A stretch of DNA of 64,000 nucleotides from NCBI GenBank assembly GCA_016706055.1, contig JADJKL010000007.1, forward strand, positions 236,089 to 300,088, given 5' to 3'. Shown here piece after piece: positions 7,293 to 15,883 of the stretch. Each line of letters starts with the position of its first letter. Position 1 is the stretch's first letter. The position numbers and the translations under genes were made by a program. Source of the stretch: Chitinophagaceae bacterium. Its GTDB lineage: Bacteria; Bacteroidota; Bacteroidia; Chitinophagales; Chitinophagaceae. Below the pieces are notes generated by a model that worked only from the letters and a program-made list of their open reading frames with translations, did no database searches and was not told where the DNA came from.

Positions 7293-8903
7293 TTATTTCT
7301 TTCTTCTAAAAACAATCCCGGCATTTTTTTGAAAGTCGGAGCTAAAGCGAAGATTATACACTTCATCTCCATCATGAACAACTAATAAACCAGTATTGGG
7401 AGGATATTTACCAAGGTTCTCTGCAAATAAAACAAGACTGAAGTCTTCGCTATCTGGAGAAATATAAATTGTCTTTTTGATGGCACTTGCTTTTAATCCT
7501 TGCTTAGCCATAATTACTTCACCATTCAAAAACACACTTACGGTGTCGCCATCAATCTCCCCATTATCATACAACGATAGCACAAGGCTGTCTGATTTAT
7601 AATTTACTTCCTGTGTAAACTCTGATTTTCTTCCTGCAACAACAGCAGCACTAAAAGTAATTTGTTCAATTGTTTTCTTTGGAGCAATAACTGGCGTTAT
7701 TGCCGCTACTAGTTTTGTTTGCTGCTTTTCTATTGTAACAGGTTTTGTAAGACTGGCAATTGTGTTTTTTTCTTCGCTAATAATTTCGGCTGTCTTTTGT
7801 GTAACAGCTTCTTTCTTGGCTAATGATTTTTCTACCGGTATTGTTTTTGTTTCTTTTTTTGATTCAACAGGTTGAGTTGTTGTTTTGACAATTGCTGTCG
7901 TTGTTTTTTGTTTTGGCTGCTCATTGTTCTGTGCCGCCGCATTCTTTACAACCGTGTTGGTCGCTTTATCAACCTGCAATTCTTTTTTAGCAGTTATTTT
8001 TTCTTCTTGCATCGGCAGGGTTTCCTTTTTCTCAACGTTGTTCTTAACAACAGTCGTTTCATCTGCTTGCTTTTTGGGAGTAATTATATTCAGCTCAGGT
8101 TTTGTATTTGTTGTTGATGGTTTTGCGGCAATACCATTCTGTGGAATCTCGTTAGTTTTCGTCTTAGGTAATTCCTCAGCCGCTTTTGTAATCGACGGCA
8201 ACTCTTCGTTTACAATTTCTGTATTAATAAGAACAGGTTTACTAACCGCCGTCATTGTGCCAGTGTGTACTGTTAGGTCATTATCAATTTCTTTGTAAGA
8301 GGTTTTTATTTTTTCTGGCTTCGCAATTTTTACAACGGGTATTCCTTCTTCTCTTTCTTTATAAAAAGCAATGTCGTTAGCCAGCTTTAGTTCTTCAAGA
8401 TGTGGGAATATTTTAGAGGCTGTTAAATCCTTTTCTTGTTCCAGATCTACCTTCCCTGTAACGGCATAATATTTTTTAGTTGTGTTTGTTTTCCAGGTTC
8501 CTTCCAATTGCCAAACATTATCTGCTTTATTTTTTCTGAAGGTGCTGGTTACTTTTACGCCTTTATCAAGCTTGGTAGGAAAGTTATAAGAGATAATTTC
8601 ATCATCTACGACCTCACACACATCGCCATCAATAGTACCTTTTACTCTTTTCATTACATAATACAGCACTTCATCAACGATAAATTCGCTTCTTGAATAG
8701 CCGTATACTTTTCCCCTATATTCGGTAAGAGCAATTTCAAAAGACTGGTCTTTTCTTACGGTTGTGCTGTCGTTACTGGTAACTCCGGTCCAAAGTCCGG
8801 TGAGGGTTTGGCCATAAAAGAAAACGGGTGAGAATAACAAGATGATTAAAAGCTTAAGGGCTTTGTTGTTGGAGTTGGGACAAACGGATAAGCTGATTGG
8901 CAT
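7293..8903 (-). CDS. Secreted protein with Lys/Thr/Glu-rich linker, unknown function
   Basis: This 536-residue protein has an N-terminal signal peptide (hydrophobic run LLIILLFSPVFFYGQ at residues ~18-32). Residues ~33-180 form a compact domain (GLWTGVTSND, GYSRSEFIVDEVLYYVMKRV). A low-complexity linker rich in K, T, E, P and V covers ~210-420. A beta-rich C-terminal domain (NYKSDSLVLSLYDNGEIDGD, FSLVLFAENLGKYPPNTG) ends in FRRKK. I do not know the family. The start codon overlaps the last 50 bases of mnmH in another frame, so translation may be coupled to mnmH. Confidence 0.65.
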   Translation of the reverse strand: MPISLSVCPNSNNKALKLLIILLFSPVFFYGQTLTGLWTGVTSNDSTTVRKDQSFEIALTEYRGKVYGYSRSEFIVDEVLYYVMKRVKGTIDGDVCEVVDDEIISYNFPTKLDKGVKVTSTFRKNKADNVWQLEGTWKTNTTKKYYAVTGKVDLEQEKDLTASKIFPHLEELKLANDIAFYKEREEGIPVVKIAKPEKIKTSYKEIDNDLTVHTGTMTAVSKPVLINTEIVNEELPSITKAAEELPKTKTNEIPQNGIAAKPSTTNTKPELNIITPKKQADETTVVKNNVEKKETLPMQEEKITAKKELQVDKATNTVVKNAAAQNNEQPKQKTTTAIVKTTTQPVESKKETKTIPVEKSLAKKEAVTQKTAEIISEEKNTIASLTKPVTIEKQQTKLVAAITPVIAPKKTIEQITFSAAVVAGRKSEFTQEVNYKSDSLVLSLYDNGEIDGDTVSVFLNGEVIMAKQGLKASAIKKTIYISPDSEDFSLVLFAENLGKYPPNTGLLVVHDGDEVYNLRFSSDFQKNAGIVFRRKK

Positions 8904-9960
8904 TTTCAGGAGTTACGGATTTACATTGGATTGTATGTAATAACGAATTTATCTCCTTCCGATTGTGCAAAGATTTGAAATAATGCTTGTCATAATATTT
9001 GAGCAAAATATCGAAACTTTCGGCTTTTTTGCCTTCATTTAGCAGCGAAATAGCTATTTTTGCGTTCAAATTGCCCAGTTTTTGAGAAATTCGCCCAATC
9101 GCATCTGTCATCTTTTCGGCGTCCAAAACACCATATTCCTCCACAATTTGTTTCAGCCTTTCCTCAAAAGGAATTTCTAGGAAATAAACAGGAGATTCTC
9201 TCATTTGGTTCCAAAGGTCTTTTGGAATATTAATCAAGCCGATTCGTTGCGATTCGTCCTCAAGCCATATGTTGCGATTCTGAAGTTTTCTTAATTCTCC
9301 CGCCAGAAGGTTTTCAAACATTTCCTGACCTGGCTGTTTGGGCAGACCTATATTTCCAAACGCAGAACCTTTGTGATTAGCGAGACCTTCAAGGTCAACA
9401 ACATTTTCTCCTTTTTCTTTTAATGCTTTCAGTAAAATTGTTTTCCCCGATCCAGTGTAACCGCCAACAATTTTTAATTCAAATGGAATTTTAAAAGTCT
9501 CTAATACATTGTTGCGGTATTTTTTATAACCACCAATTAATGTATAAACTTTGAATCCATATAAATCTAGCAGCCAGGCAATAGCCGCACTTCGCATTCC
9601 GCCTCTCCAACAATGAATCAATAGACAATTTGCAATAGGCAATTGCTTTTCTTTATTGTCTGTTTCCTGTTGCTCATTGCTAATTGCGAATTGCCTGTTG
9701 CGAATTATCTCTTCAACCTCCTCAACCATCTTCCTCATCTTCGGACCAAAATAATCCAGGCCAATCTTTATGGCTTGTTCACGGCTTTCTTGTTTGTATG
9801 TTGTGCCCACAGTTTTTCTCTCTTCATCAGAGAATAATGGAAATGAAAATGCACCGGGAATATGTGCATGCAAATATTCTCCCGGGCTTCTTACATCCAA
9901 CACCGGATATTCTTTTGCTAATGCAAGAAATTGTTCTATATCAATTTTCTGTACTGCCAT
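8854..9960 (-). CDS. mnmH: tRNA 2-selenouridine(34) synthase
   Basis: This 368-residue enzyme replaces sulfur by selenium at the wobble uridine of certain tRNAs using selenophosphate from SelD. An N-terminal rhodanese domain starts at FLALAKEYPVLDVRSPGEY and has the catalytic Cys in HCWRGGMRSA (Cys117). A P-loop domain follows with GGYTGSGKT near residues 166-174 and DLEGLANHKGSAFG. Residues ~87-113 (RNRQFAISNEQQ through QLPIANCLL) are extra for the family, sit just before the active-site Cys, and are encoded by a palindromic DNA segment. In many genomes selD and mnmH are neighbours; here ~4 kb lies between them. Confidence 0.92.
   Translation of the reverse strand: MAVQKIDIEQFLALAKEYPVLDVRSPGEYLHAHIPGAFSFPLFSDEERKTVGTTYKQESREQAIKIGLDYFGPKMRKMVEEVEEIIRNRQFAISNEQQETDNKEKQLPIANCLLIHCWRGGMRSAAIAWLLDLYGFKVYTLIGGYKKYRNNVLETFKIPFELKIVGGYTGSGKTILLKALKEKGENVVDLEGLANHKGSAFGNIGLPKQPGQEMFENLLAGELRKLQNRNIWLEDESQRIGLINIPKDLWNQMRESPVYFLEIPFEERLKQIVEEYGVLDAEKMTDAIGRISQKLGNLNAKIAISLLNEGKKAESFDILLKYYDKHYFKSLHNRKEINSLLHTIQCKSVTPENANQLIRLSQLQQQSP
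9632..9701. repeat. Palindromic element inserted in frame within mnmH
   Basis: Arms 9632-9644 and 9689-9701 are inverted copies (12 of 13 bases match, GCAATAGGCAATT versus the complement of AATTGCCTGTTGC). The intervening bases add further ATTGC/GCAAT units. It encodes the extra peptide of MnmH and leaves the frame intact. Confidence 0.65.
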
Positions 9961-10021
9961 ATATTAATTAACCGAGTAGCAAATTAGTTAATTTGAAGAT
10001 GACGAATCTCTTAAAATAAAA

Positions 10022-10047
10022 AAGCTGCTCATTTTATAGAGCAGCTT
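10022..10047 (-). terminator. Rho-independent terminator after rho
   Basis: AAGCTGCTC and GAGCAGCTT form a perfect 9-bp stem with an 8-base loop. On the minus strand it is followed by a T-rich run (TTTTTTATTTT), 41 bases after the rho stop codon. Confidence 0.8.
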
Positions 10048-10087
10048 GTATTAAATTATAAAATCGGCTAATCGCCAAATTTGCAAA

Positions 10088-11743
10088 TTATCTATTCATA
10101 CTTGCTAAAAACTCTTCATTGTCCTTTGTTCCTTTCATTCTGTTTTGCAATTCCCTCATTGCCTCTTCCACATTCATATCTGTAAGAAAAACACGGAGTA
10201 GATTCATTCTTTGCAATACTTCTTTATCTAGCAACAAGTCATCACGGCGAGTTGAAGAAGCCACAAGGTCAATAGCTGGATAGATACGTTTATTAGATAA
10301 ACGACGCTCTAATTGCAATTCCATATTGCCGGTTCCTTTGAATTCTTCAAAGATTACTTCATCCATCTTACTTCCAGTGTCTACCAATGCGGTTGCAATG
10401 ATTGTTAATGATCCGCCATCTTCAATTTTTCTAGCTGCACCAAAAAACTGTTTTGGTTTTTGCATTGCATTTGCTTCCACACCACCAGATAAAACTTTAC
10501 CAGATGAAGGAGCAACGGTGTTATGGGCTCTTGCTAAACGGGTAATTGAATCTAAAAGAATTACTACATCATGTCCACACTCAACCAATCTTTTTGCTTT
10601 TTGCAAAGCGATGGTAGAAACTTTTACATGCTTTTCGGCCGGTTCATCAAAAGTGGAAGCAATAACCTCTCCCTTAATACTACGTTCCATGTCTGTTACC
10701 TCTTCCGGACGTTCATCTACTAACACTACCATCAGGTAACACTCTGGATGGTTTGCCGCAATTGCATTAGCAACTGCTTTCAATAACATCGTCTTACCTG
10801 TTTTTGGCTGTGCTACTATTAAACCTCTTTGTCCTTTTCCTATTGGTGTAAACAAATCCATTATTCTTGTTGAATAATCTGAAGGAGTTGTAAACAGATT
10901 TAATTTCTCGTAAGGAAATAATGGAGTAAGATAGTCAAACGGTACTCTGTCTCTTACCTCTTCTGGGCTTTTACCATTGATAGTATCAACTTTTAAAAGT
11001 GCAAAATATTTTTCTCCTTCTTTCGGAGGACGAACAGCTCCATGCACTGTATCGCCTGTTTTTAATCCAAAAAGCTTTATTTGTGAAGGAGAAACATATA
11101 CATCATCAGGAGATGATAAATAATTATAATCAGAAGAACGAAGGAAACCATAACCATCAGGCATCATTTCCAACACACCTTCTCCCAATATCACTCCATC
11201 AAATTCTATATTAAACTGTGGTTGTTGTTCTCTACGTGGAGGATAGTGTTTGTTCTGTCCAGCCCCAGATGGATTTTCAGCAGATTGCTGATTTCCCGGA
11301 TCTTCATTCTCGTTTAAAATAGCTTGTGCAAGTTGAGTATCGAGAGTTTTTATTACTTGCTCGGCTTCTTCTGTTTGAGGTTGGTTGCTTTCTTCCTGAG
11401 TTACTTCAGGTTGTTTTTCCTCTACCTTTTTACGGGTCCTTTTTACAGGGGTTTTATCATCTTTTTTTATTGGCATATCGGATTTTTTAATAATTGTTTT
11501 ATTGGGTTGGCTTTCCACTTCAGCTTCTTCGCTACCTGTGCTGGTATTTACTTTAATAATCTTTTTCCTTTTGCCATCCCCTTTTGGTTCGGCAGTTTTA
11601 GAGTCGGTTATCGCCTGGCTATCAAGAATTTTAAAAACTAAATCTTGTTTGTTTAGTTTTTTTGCATGCTGAATTTTTAACTGTTCCGCTATATCAAGTA
11701 ATTCTGGAACGAGCATGTCGTTCAATTGTAGAATATCGTACAT
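10088..11743 (-). CDS. rho: Transcription termination factor Rho
   Basis: This 551-residue protein is an RNA-dependent ATPase that terminates transcripts. A Rho N-terminal helical region covers residues ~1-45. A long charged linker (Lys/Glu/Gln-rich, ~50-175) is typical of Bacteroidota Rho. The cold-shock RNA-binding domain follows (GVLEMMPDGYGFLRSSDYNY, ~190-255). The ATPase core has Walker A PKTGKT at 313-318, VVLVDERPEEVTDMER, DVVILLDSITRLARAHN (Walker B and the Q-loop side) and GGSLTIIATALVDTGSKMDE. It is longer than the ~420-residue E. coli protein only because of the linker. It is transcribed leftward after nadA and ends at a strong hairpin terminator. Confidence 0.96.
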   Translation of the reverse strand: MYDILQLNDMLVPELLDIAEQLKIQHAKKLNKQDLVFKILDSQAITDSKTAEPKGDGKRKKIIKVNTSTGSEEAEVESQPNKTIIKKSDMPIKKDDKTPVKRTRKKVEEKQPEVTQEESNQPQTEEAEQVIKTLDTQLAQAILNENEDPGNQQSAENPSGAGQNKHYPPRREQQPQFNIEFDGVILGEGVLEMMPDGYGFLRSSDYNYLSSPDDVYVSPSQIKLFGLKTGDTVHGAVRPPKEGEKYFALLKVDTINGKSPEEVRDRVPFDYLTPLFPYEKLNLFTTPSDYSTRIMDLFTPIGKGQRGLIVAQPKTGKTMLLKAVANAIAANHPECYLMVVLVDERPEEVTDMERSIKGEVIASTFDEPAEKHVKVSTIALQKAKRLVECGHDVVILLDSITRLARAHNTVAPSSGKVLSGGVEANAMQKPKQFFGAARKIEDGGSLTIIATALVDTGSKMDEVIFEEFKGTGNMELQLERRLSNKRIYPAIDLVASSTRRDDLLLDKEVLQRMNLLRVFLTDMNVEEAMRELQNRMKGTKDNEEFLASMNR

Positions 11744-11937
11744 ATAATCATCTTGAGTTAATCACAACTAGGAGTCGCTAATCTGAAAAAAACTGAATTT
11801 GTTTGAATTTATGTTGAATGAAAACGGCGGGTAAATGATGAGTCAAACGCCTGGGAGAACTGTACTTATCTGCCTGTTTCCACTGCAATTATACGCTGAA
11901 TTCGGCAAAATCAAAAATTTTTACACTTTTTCCTTAT

Positions 11938-12948
11938 TTACAGACCTGCAGCCTTGCTTATTTCCAACATACGGTCAATTGGTCTTTTGGCTGCCAATCT
12001 TAACTCTTCATCCATATTTATCTCTGGTGTTTCATACTCCATACAGAGGTATAGTTTTTCCAAGGAATTCAATTTCATGTGAGGGCAATCATTACAAGCA
12101 CAGCTATTATTGGGTGGCGCAGGTATAAATGTCTTTTCCGGAGAGGCTTTCATCATCTGGTGTAAAATACCAGTTTCTGTAGCCACAATGAACTCTGTTG
12201 AAGGGTCTGTTTGCGAGTATTTAAGTAACCCTGTTGTAGATCCAATAAAATCTGCAATTCTTAAAATTGGGTCTTCACATTCCGGATGAGCTATAAGCTT
12301 CGCATTCGGATGCCTAACTTTTAGTTTGGTAATTTTTTCCAGACTAAATATTTCATGCACCATACAGGCTCCGTTCCAAAGCAACATATTTCTGCCTGTT
12401 ACTTTGTTGATATATGCTCCTAGATTTTTATCTGGCGCAAAAATAATAGGCTGATCTTTTGGAAAACTTTCAACAATAATTTTTGCATTACTGCTTGTGC
12501 AAATAACATCGCTTAAAGCTTTGATACCAGCACTGCAGTTGATATAGCTCACAACTTTATGATCTGGGTGTAGCTCTTTGAATTTTTTAAAGAGTGGTGG
12601 TGGACAGCTGTCGCTAAGTGAGCAGCCAGCTTTTAAATCAGGGATAACAACTTTCTTGGAAGGATTAAGAATTTTTGCTGTTTCTGCCATGAAATGCACA
12701 CCAGCAAAAACAATCATATCCGCTGTGGTTTGTTCTGCCTGCTGTGCCAAACCTAAACTGTCGCCGATGTAATCTGCCACATCCTGGATATCTGGCTCCT
12801 GGTAGTAGTGTGCCAGCACTACTGCATTTTTTTCTTTTTTCAACCTTTCGATTGCCGCAAACAAATCCAGCGTTGGGTCCAGATCAATATCGAGAAATCC
12901 CCTTTTTTCAACATTTGCTTTTGCGGTATCCAGTGTTTCGTTGTTCAT
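11938..12948 (-). CDS. nadA: Quinolinate synthase A
   Basis: This ~336-residue iron-sulfur enzyme condenses iminoaspartate with dihydroxyacetone phosphate to quinolinate in NAD synthesis. Family signatures are VVLAHYYQEPDIQDVADYIG, AGVHFMAETAKIL, DLKAGCSLSDSCP (first cluster Cys), NGACMVHEIF, AHPECEDPI (second Cys) and SCACNDCPHMKLN (third Cys region). I place the start at the ATG at 12948 (MNNETLD). The frame also stays open to a TTG at 12972, which would add eight residues. No nadB or nadC is in the window. The upstream region is the candidate replication origin. Confidence 0.94.
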   Translation of the reverse strand: MNNETLDTAKANVEKRGFLDIDLDPTLDLFAAIERLKKEKNAVVLAHYYQEPDIQDVADYIGDSLGLAQQAEQTTADMIVFAGVHFMAETAKILNPSKKVVIPDLKAGCSLSDSCPPPLFKKFKELHPDHKVVSYINCSAGIKALSDVICTSSNAKIIVESFPKDQPIIFAPDKNLGAYINKVTGRNMLLWNGACMVHEIFSLEKITKLKVRHPNAKLIAHPECEDPILRIADFIGSTTGLLKYSQTDPSTEFIVATETGILHQMMKASPEKTFIPAPPNNSCACNDCPHMKLNSLEKLYLCMEYETPEINMDEELRLAAKRPIDRMLEISKAAGL

Positions 12949-12972
12949 CACAATTTCATTTCGGTTCAGCAA

Positions 12973-13540
12973 TATTGCTTCAACAAATTCAAATTCTAAA
13001 AACTATTTTTTTTCATCTACCCCTAAATACAATAATAGTAATAATACATTTTTATAAAAAAGAGTATATTATTATTACAGCTGTGGATTAGTGGATAAAC
13101 TCTTTTACAAATTTACTTAATTGAAGTAATTAACATTTAAAAGAAGGTAATCCACATTAACTATTGTTGATAGGACTGATTTATTATAGGATTTCCACAT
13201 GTATGTGAATTACTAATCTTAGAAACTTTCTTTTTCATTTTTTAAAATTCAATGTTAATGAATAAAGGATAGTTGGTGAAGATGTTGGCGCAAATCTATA
13301 AACAGGGTTGTTAACACTATTTAGTTTCTAATCATGCAGTTTCATATCAACGTTTCACAACAGCATTATCCACAGTTTTTTTATGTTGCCAACATGTTGA
13401 TGGGGAGAAAAAGTATAAAGCATACTTCAAAAAACCATCAAAACAAATTGATATACGGAAAAATGAATCTACCAGAAAGGTTTAAATTTACACACTTCAC
13501 ATATTATAATACGATTATTGAAAATTTTTAAAATTGCTGT
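12973..13540. other. Gene-free AT-rich intergenic region with DnaA-box-like sites; candidate oriC
   Basis: No gene is seen in this ~570-base stretch between the divergent nadA and S46-peptidase genes. A perfect DnaA box TTATCCACA lies at 13366-13374. One-mismatch boxes are at 13082-13090 (TAATCCACA, minus strand), 13090-13098 (TTATCCACT, minus strand) and 13148-13156 (TAATCCACA, plus). A weaker one is at 13191-13199 (ATTTCCACA). A very AT-rich run (13016-13080) precedes the cluster and could be an unwinding element. Genes on both sides point away. This is an inference from motif clustering; the promoters of both flanking genes must also lie here. Confidence 0.5.
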
Positions 13541-15703
13541 ATGCTTAAGTATCTAAAACACCTCTTAGTAGGATTTTGTTTATTAATAATAACAATGGCC
13601 AAGGCTGATGAAGGGATGTGGTTACCGCAGTTATTAGCACAATTGAATGAAAAGCAGATGAAAAGTATGGGGATGAAGATAAGTGCCAGTGATATATATA
13701 ATATTAATAAAGGAAGCCTTAAAGATGCCATCGTAAGCTTTGGTGGTTTTTGTACCGGAGAAGTTATTTCATCTAAAGGATTGGTACTTACCAATCACCA
13801 CTGCGGGTTTGACGCTATTCAAAATCATTCAACACTAGATAATAATTATATAAGAGATGGTTTCTGGGCAAGAAATAACGGAGAAGAAATTCCTAATAAA
13901 GGGCTGTTTGTAACATTTATTGTAAGAATAGACGATGTAAGTAAAAAAGTACTGGCTGGAGTTAATAACTCTATGACGGAAAGCGAAAGACAATCTGCGA
14001 TTGATAAAAACATAGCTGCTTTAAGAAAAGAAACCAAGCAGGAAAGCTACCAAGATAATTTTGTAAGAGCTTTTTTTGAAGGCAATCAGTATTTTTTATT
14101 TGTAACAGAAACATACAAAGATGTTCGCTTGGTTGGAGCGCCGCCCTCTTCAGTTGGAAATTTTGGAAAAGATTCTGACAACTGGAAGTGGCCACGGCAT
14201 ACTGGAGATTTTTCCATGTTTCGCATTTATGCTGGTAAAGACAATAAGCCAGCAGAGTATTCAGCAGATAATATTCCCTACACTCCAAAAAAATCATTAT
14301 CCATTTCATTAGACGGTGTTGCAGAAAATGATTTCACCATGGTATTTGGTTTTCCCGGAAGAACGATGCAGTATTTACATTCATCAGCAGTAGACCAGAC
14401 TGTAAGAGTAAATGATCCTATTAAAATTGCTATCCGTGATAAAGCATTGGCGGTAATAGATGCTTATATGCGGAAAGACGAAAGTATAAAAATTCAATAT
14501 GCTTCAAAATATGCGGGCATTAGTAATTCCTGGAAAAAATGGCAGGGTGAAGTATTGGGTTTAACAAAGACGGACGCCGTAGGAAAAAAGAAAGCTTACG
14601 AAGCGGAGTTTCAAAAAAGAGTAAACGCAAATCCGGATTGGAAAAATAAATATGCTTCGTTATTAACCGACATTCAATCAGCTTATGATGAGCTGGAGCC
14701 GCTAGGCCGTTCCAGAGACGTATTTAATGAAGTGTTTAGTAAGATAGAATTGTTTACAATAATTGGACAGCTAAATACATTGGCAAGTGCTCAAGAAAAA
14801 AATAATTATGACGCCACACTAAAAAGAGTAAAAGAAAGGTTAGGGGATTTGTACAAAGAATATAATGCTGAAGTAGACGAAAAACTGTTTGCAGCACTGA
14901 TGGAAATGTTTTACGAAGATCAGAAGAATGGAACTATACCCGCAGAGTTATCCGACCTGGTAAAAAAAGGAGATAACGATTTTTCAAAAATTGCAAAACA
15001 AGTTTATGATAATACAAATCTTGATAATGGAGAAAAAATATTAGACGCTTTAAATAAAGACGCTAAAGAACTTTTGGAAAATTACAGAAAAGACAAAGCG
15101 ACGGAACTATATGCAGCATTAGTTACTAACTACTCGGACAATGTTTCTAAAAAACTAAACGAAGTACAAAGCCGCCTTAATCAATTACAACGAACGTATA
15201 TGCAGGCACAAATGGATGTGTTTAAAGAAAAAACATTTTATCCCGATGCAAACAGTACCCTGCGGGTTACTTATGGAAATGTAAAAGGATACAACCCAAG
15301 AGATGCTGTGAAATATGATTATTATACTTACCTAGATGGTGTAATGGAAAAATACAAACCAGGCGATTATGAGTTTGATGTTCCGGAAAAAATACAAACG
15401 TTGTATAAAAACAAAGATTTCGGGCAATATGGAAAAAATGGAAAAATGCCCGTTTGCTTTATTGCTATGAACCATACAACCGGCGGTAATTCCGGTAGCC
15501 CGGCTTTGGACGCATACGGAAACCTTGTTGGTCTCAACTTCGACAGAGCCTGGGAAGGCACTATGAGTGACATCAATTATGACCCTTCAATATGCCGCAA
15601 CATCATGGTAGACATTCGTTATGTGTTATTTATAGTAGATAAATATGCAGGAGCTGGCCATTTGGTAAAGGAAATGAACTTGGTTCACCCCAAAAAGAAG
15701 TAA
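13541..15703 (+). CDS. S46-family dipeptidyl peptidase, DPP11-like
   Basis: This 720-residue secreted serine peptidase has a signal peptide ending near MAKADEG. The catalytic His is in LVLTNHHCGFDAIQ near residue 86 and the catalytic Ser in TGGNSGSPALD near 652. S46 enzymes remove dipeptides from the N-terminus of peptides in the periplasm. The motif GLNFDRAWEG has Arg (about residue 669) at the position that in Porphyromonas gingivalis separates DPP11 (Arg, Asp/Glu specificity) from DPP7 (Gly, hydrophobic specificity), so an acidic P1 preference is predicted. Length is normal for the family. It is transcribed away from the candidate origin. Confidence 0.9.
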   Translation: MLKYLKHLLVGFCLLIITMAKADEGMWLPQLLAQLNEKQMKSMGMKISASDIYNINKGSLKDAIVSFGGFCTGEVISSKGLVLTNHHCGFDAIQNHSTLDNNYIRDGFWARNNGEEIPNKGLFVTFIVRIDDVSKKVLAGVNNSMTESERQSAIDKNIAALRKETKQESYQDNFVRAFFEGNQYFLFVTETYKDVRLVGAPPSSVGNFGKDSDNWKWPRHTGDFSMFRIYAGKDNKPAEYSADNIPYTPKKSLSISLDGVAENDFTMVFGFPGRTMQYLHSSAVDQTVRVNDPIKIAIRDKALAVIDAYMRKDESIKIQYASKYAGISNSWKKWQGEVLGLTKTDAVGKKKAYEAEFQKRVNANPDWKNKYASLLTDIQSAYDELEPLGRSRDVFNEVFSKIELFTIIGQLNTLASAQEKNNYDATLKRVKERLGDLYKEYNAEVDEKLFAALMEMFYEDQKNGTIPAELSDLVKKGDNDFSKIAKQVYDNTNLDNGEKILDALNKDAKELLENYRKDKATELYAALVTNYSDNVSKKLNEVQSRLNQLQRTYMQAQMDVFKEKTFYPDANSTLRVTYGNVKGYNPRDAVKYDYYTYLDGVMEKYKPGDYEFDVPEKIQTLYKNKDFGQYGKNGKMPVCFIAMNHTTGGNSGSPALDAYGNLVGLNFDRAWEGTMSDINYDPSICRNIMVDIRYVLFIVDKYAGAGHLVKEMNLVHPKKK

Positions 15704-15720
15704 AAACGCTATAAAAAGCC

Positions 15721-15777
15721 AATAAGTTGATTGAATCAAGCGATTGCCTAATAGCCTTGATTTTCAATCAACTTATT
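15721..15777. repeat. Long intergenic hairpin
   Basis: A 15-bp perfect inverted repeat, AATAAGTTGATTGAA (15721-15735) and its complement (15763-15777), is extended inward by ATCAAG/CTTGAT. It follows the S46 gene stop by 18 bases. There is no T-run, so it may be a transcript-end structure or a palindromic repeat rather than a classical terminator. Confidence 0.6.
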
Positions 15778-15810
15778 CGGTAATTACTCACTACTTTTCC
15801 CCAAAAGCCC

Positions 15811-15818
15811 TATTTTTG
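15811..15818 (+). promoter_or_regulatory. Bacteroidota-type -7 promoter element upstream of ppiD-like gene
   Basis: TATTTTTG fits the TAnnTTTG -7 consensus of the Bacteroidota housekeeping sigma factor. It lies ~65 bases before the chosen start. A clear -33 TTTG is not visible. An 8-bp inverted repeat GCCCGCCC/GGGCGGGC (15818-15825 and 15844-15851) lies just downstream in the leader. Confidence 0.35.
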
Positions 15819-15883
15819 CCCGCCCGTACCGAATAGTACATTTGGGCGGGCCATCATCTTTTAAAAAAGCTAATACTGTACAT

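Noticed and set aside
13541..13794. 88-codon minus-strand frame at the 5' end of the S46 gene
   Set aside because: It is antisense to the signal peptide and the catalytic His region of a complete gene and has no support of its own.
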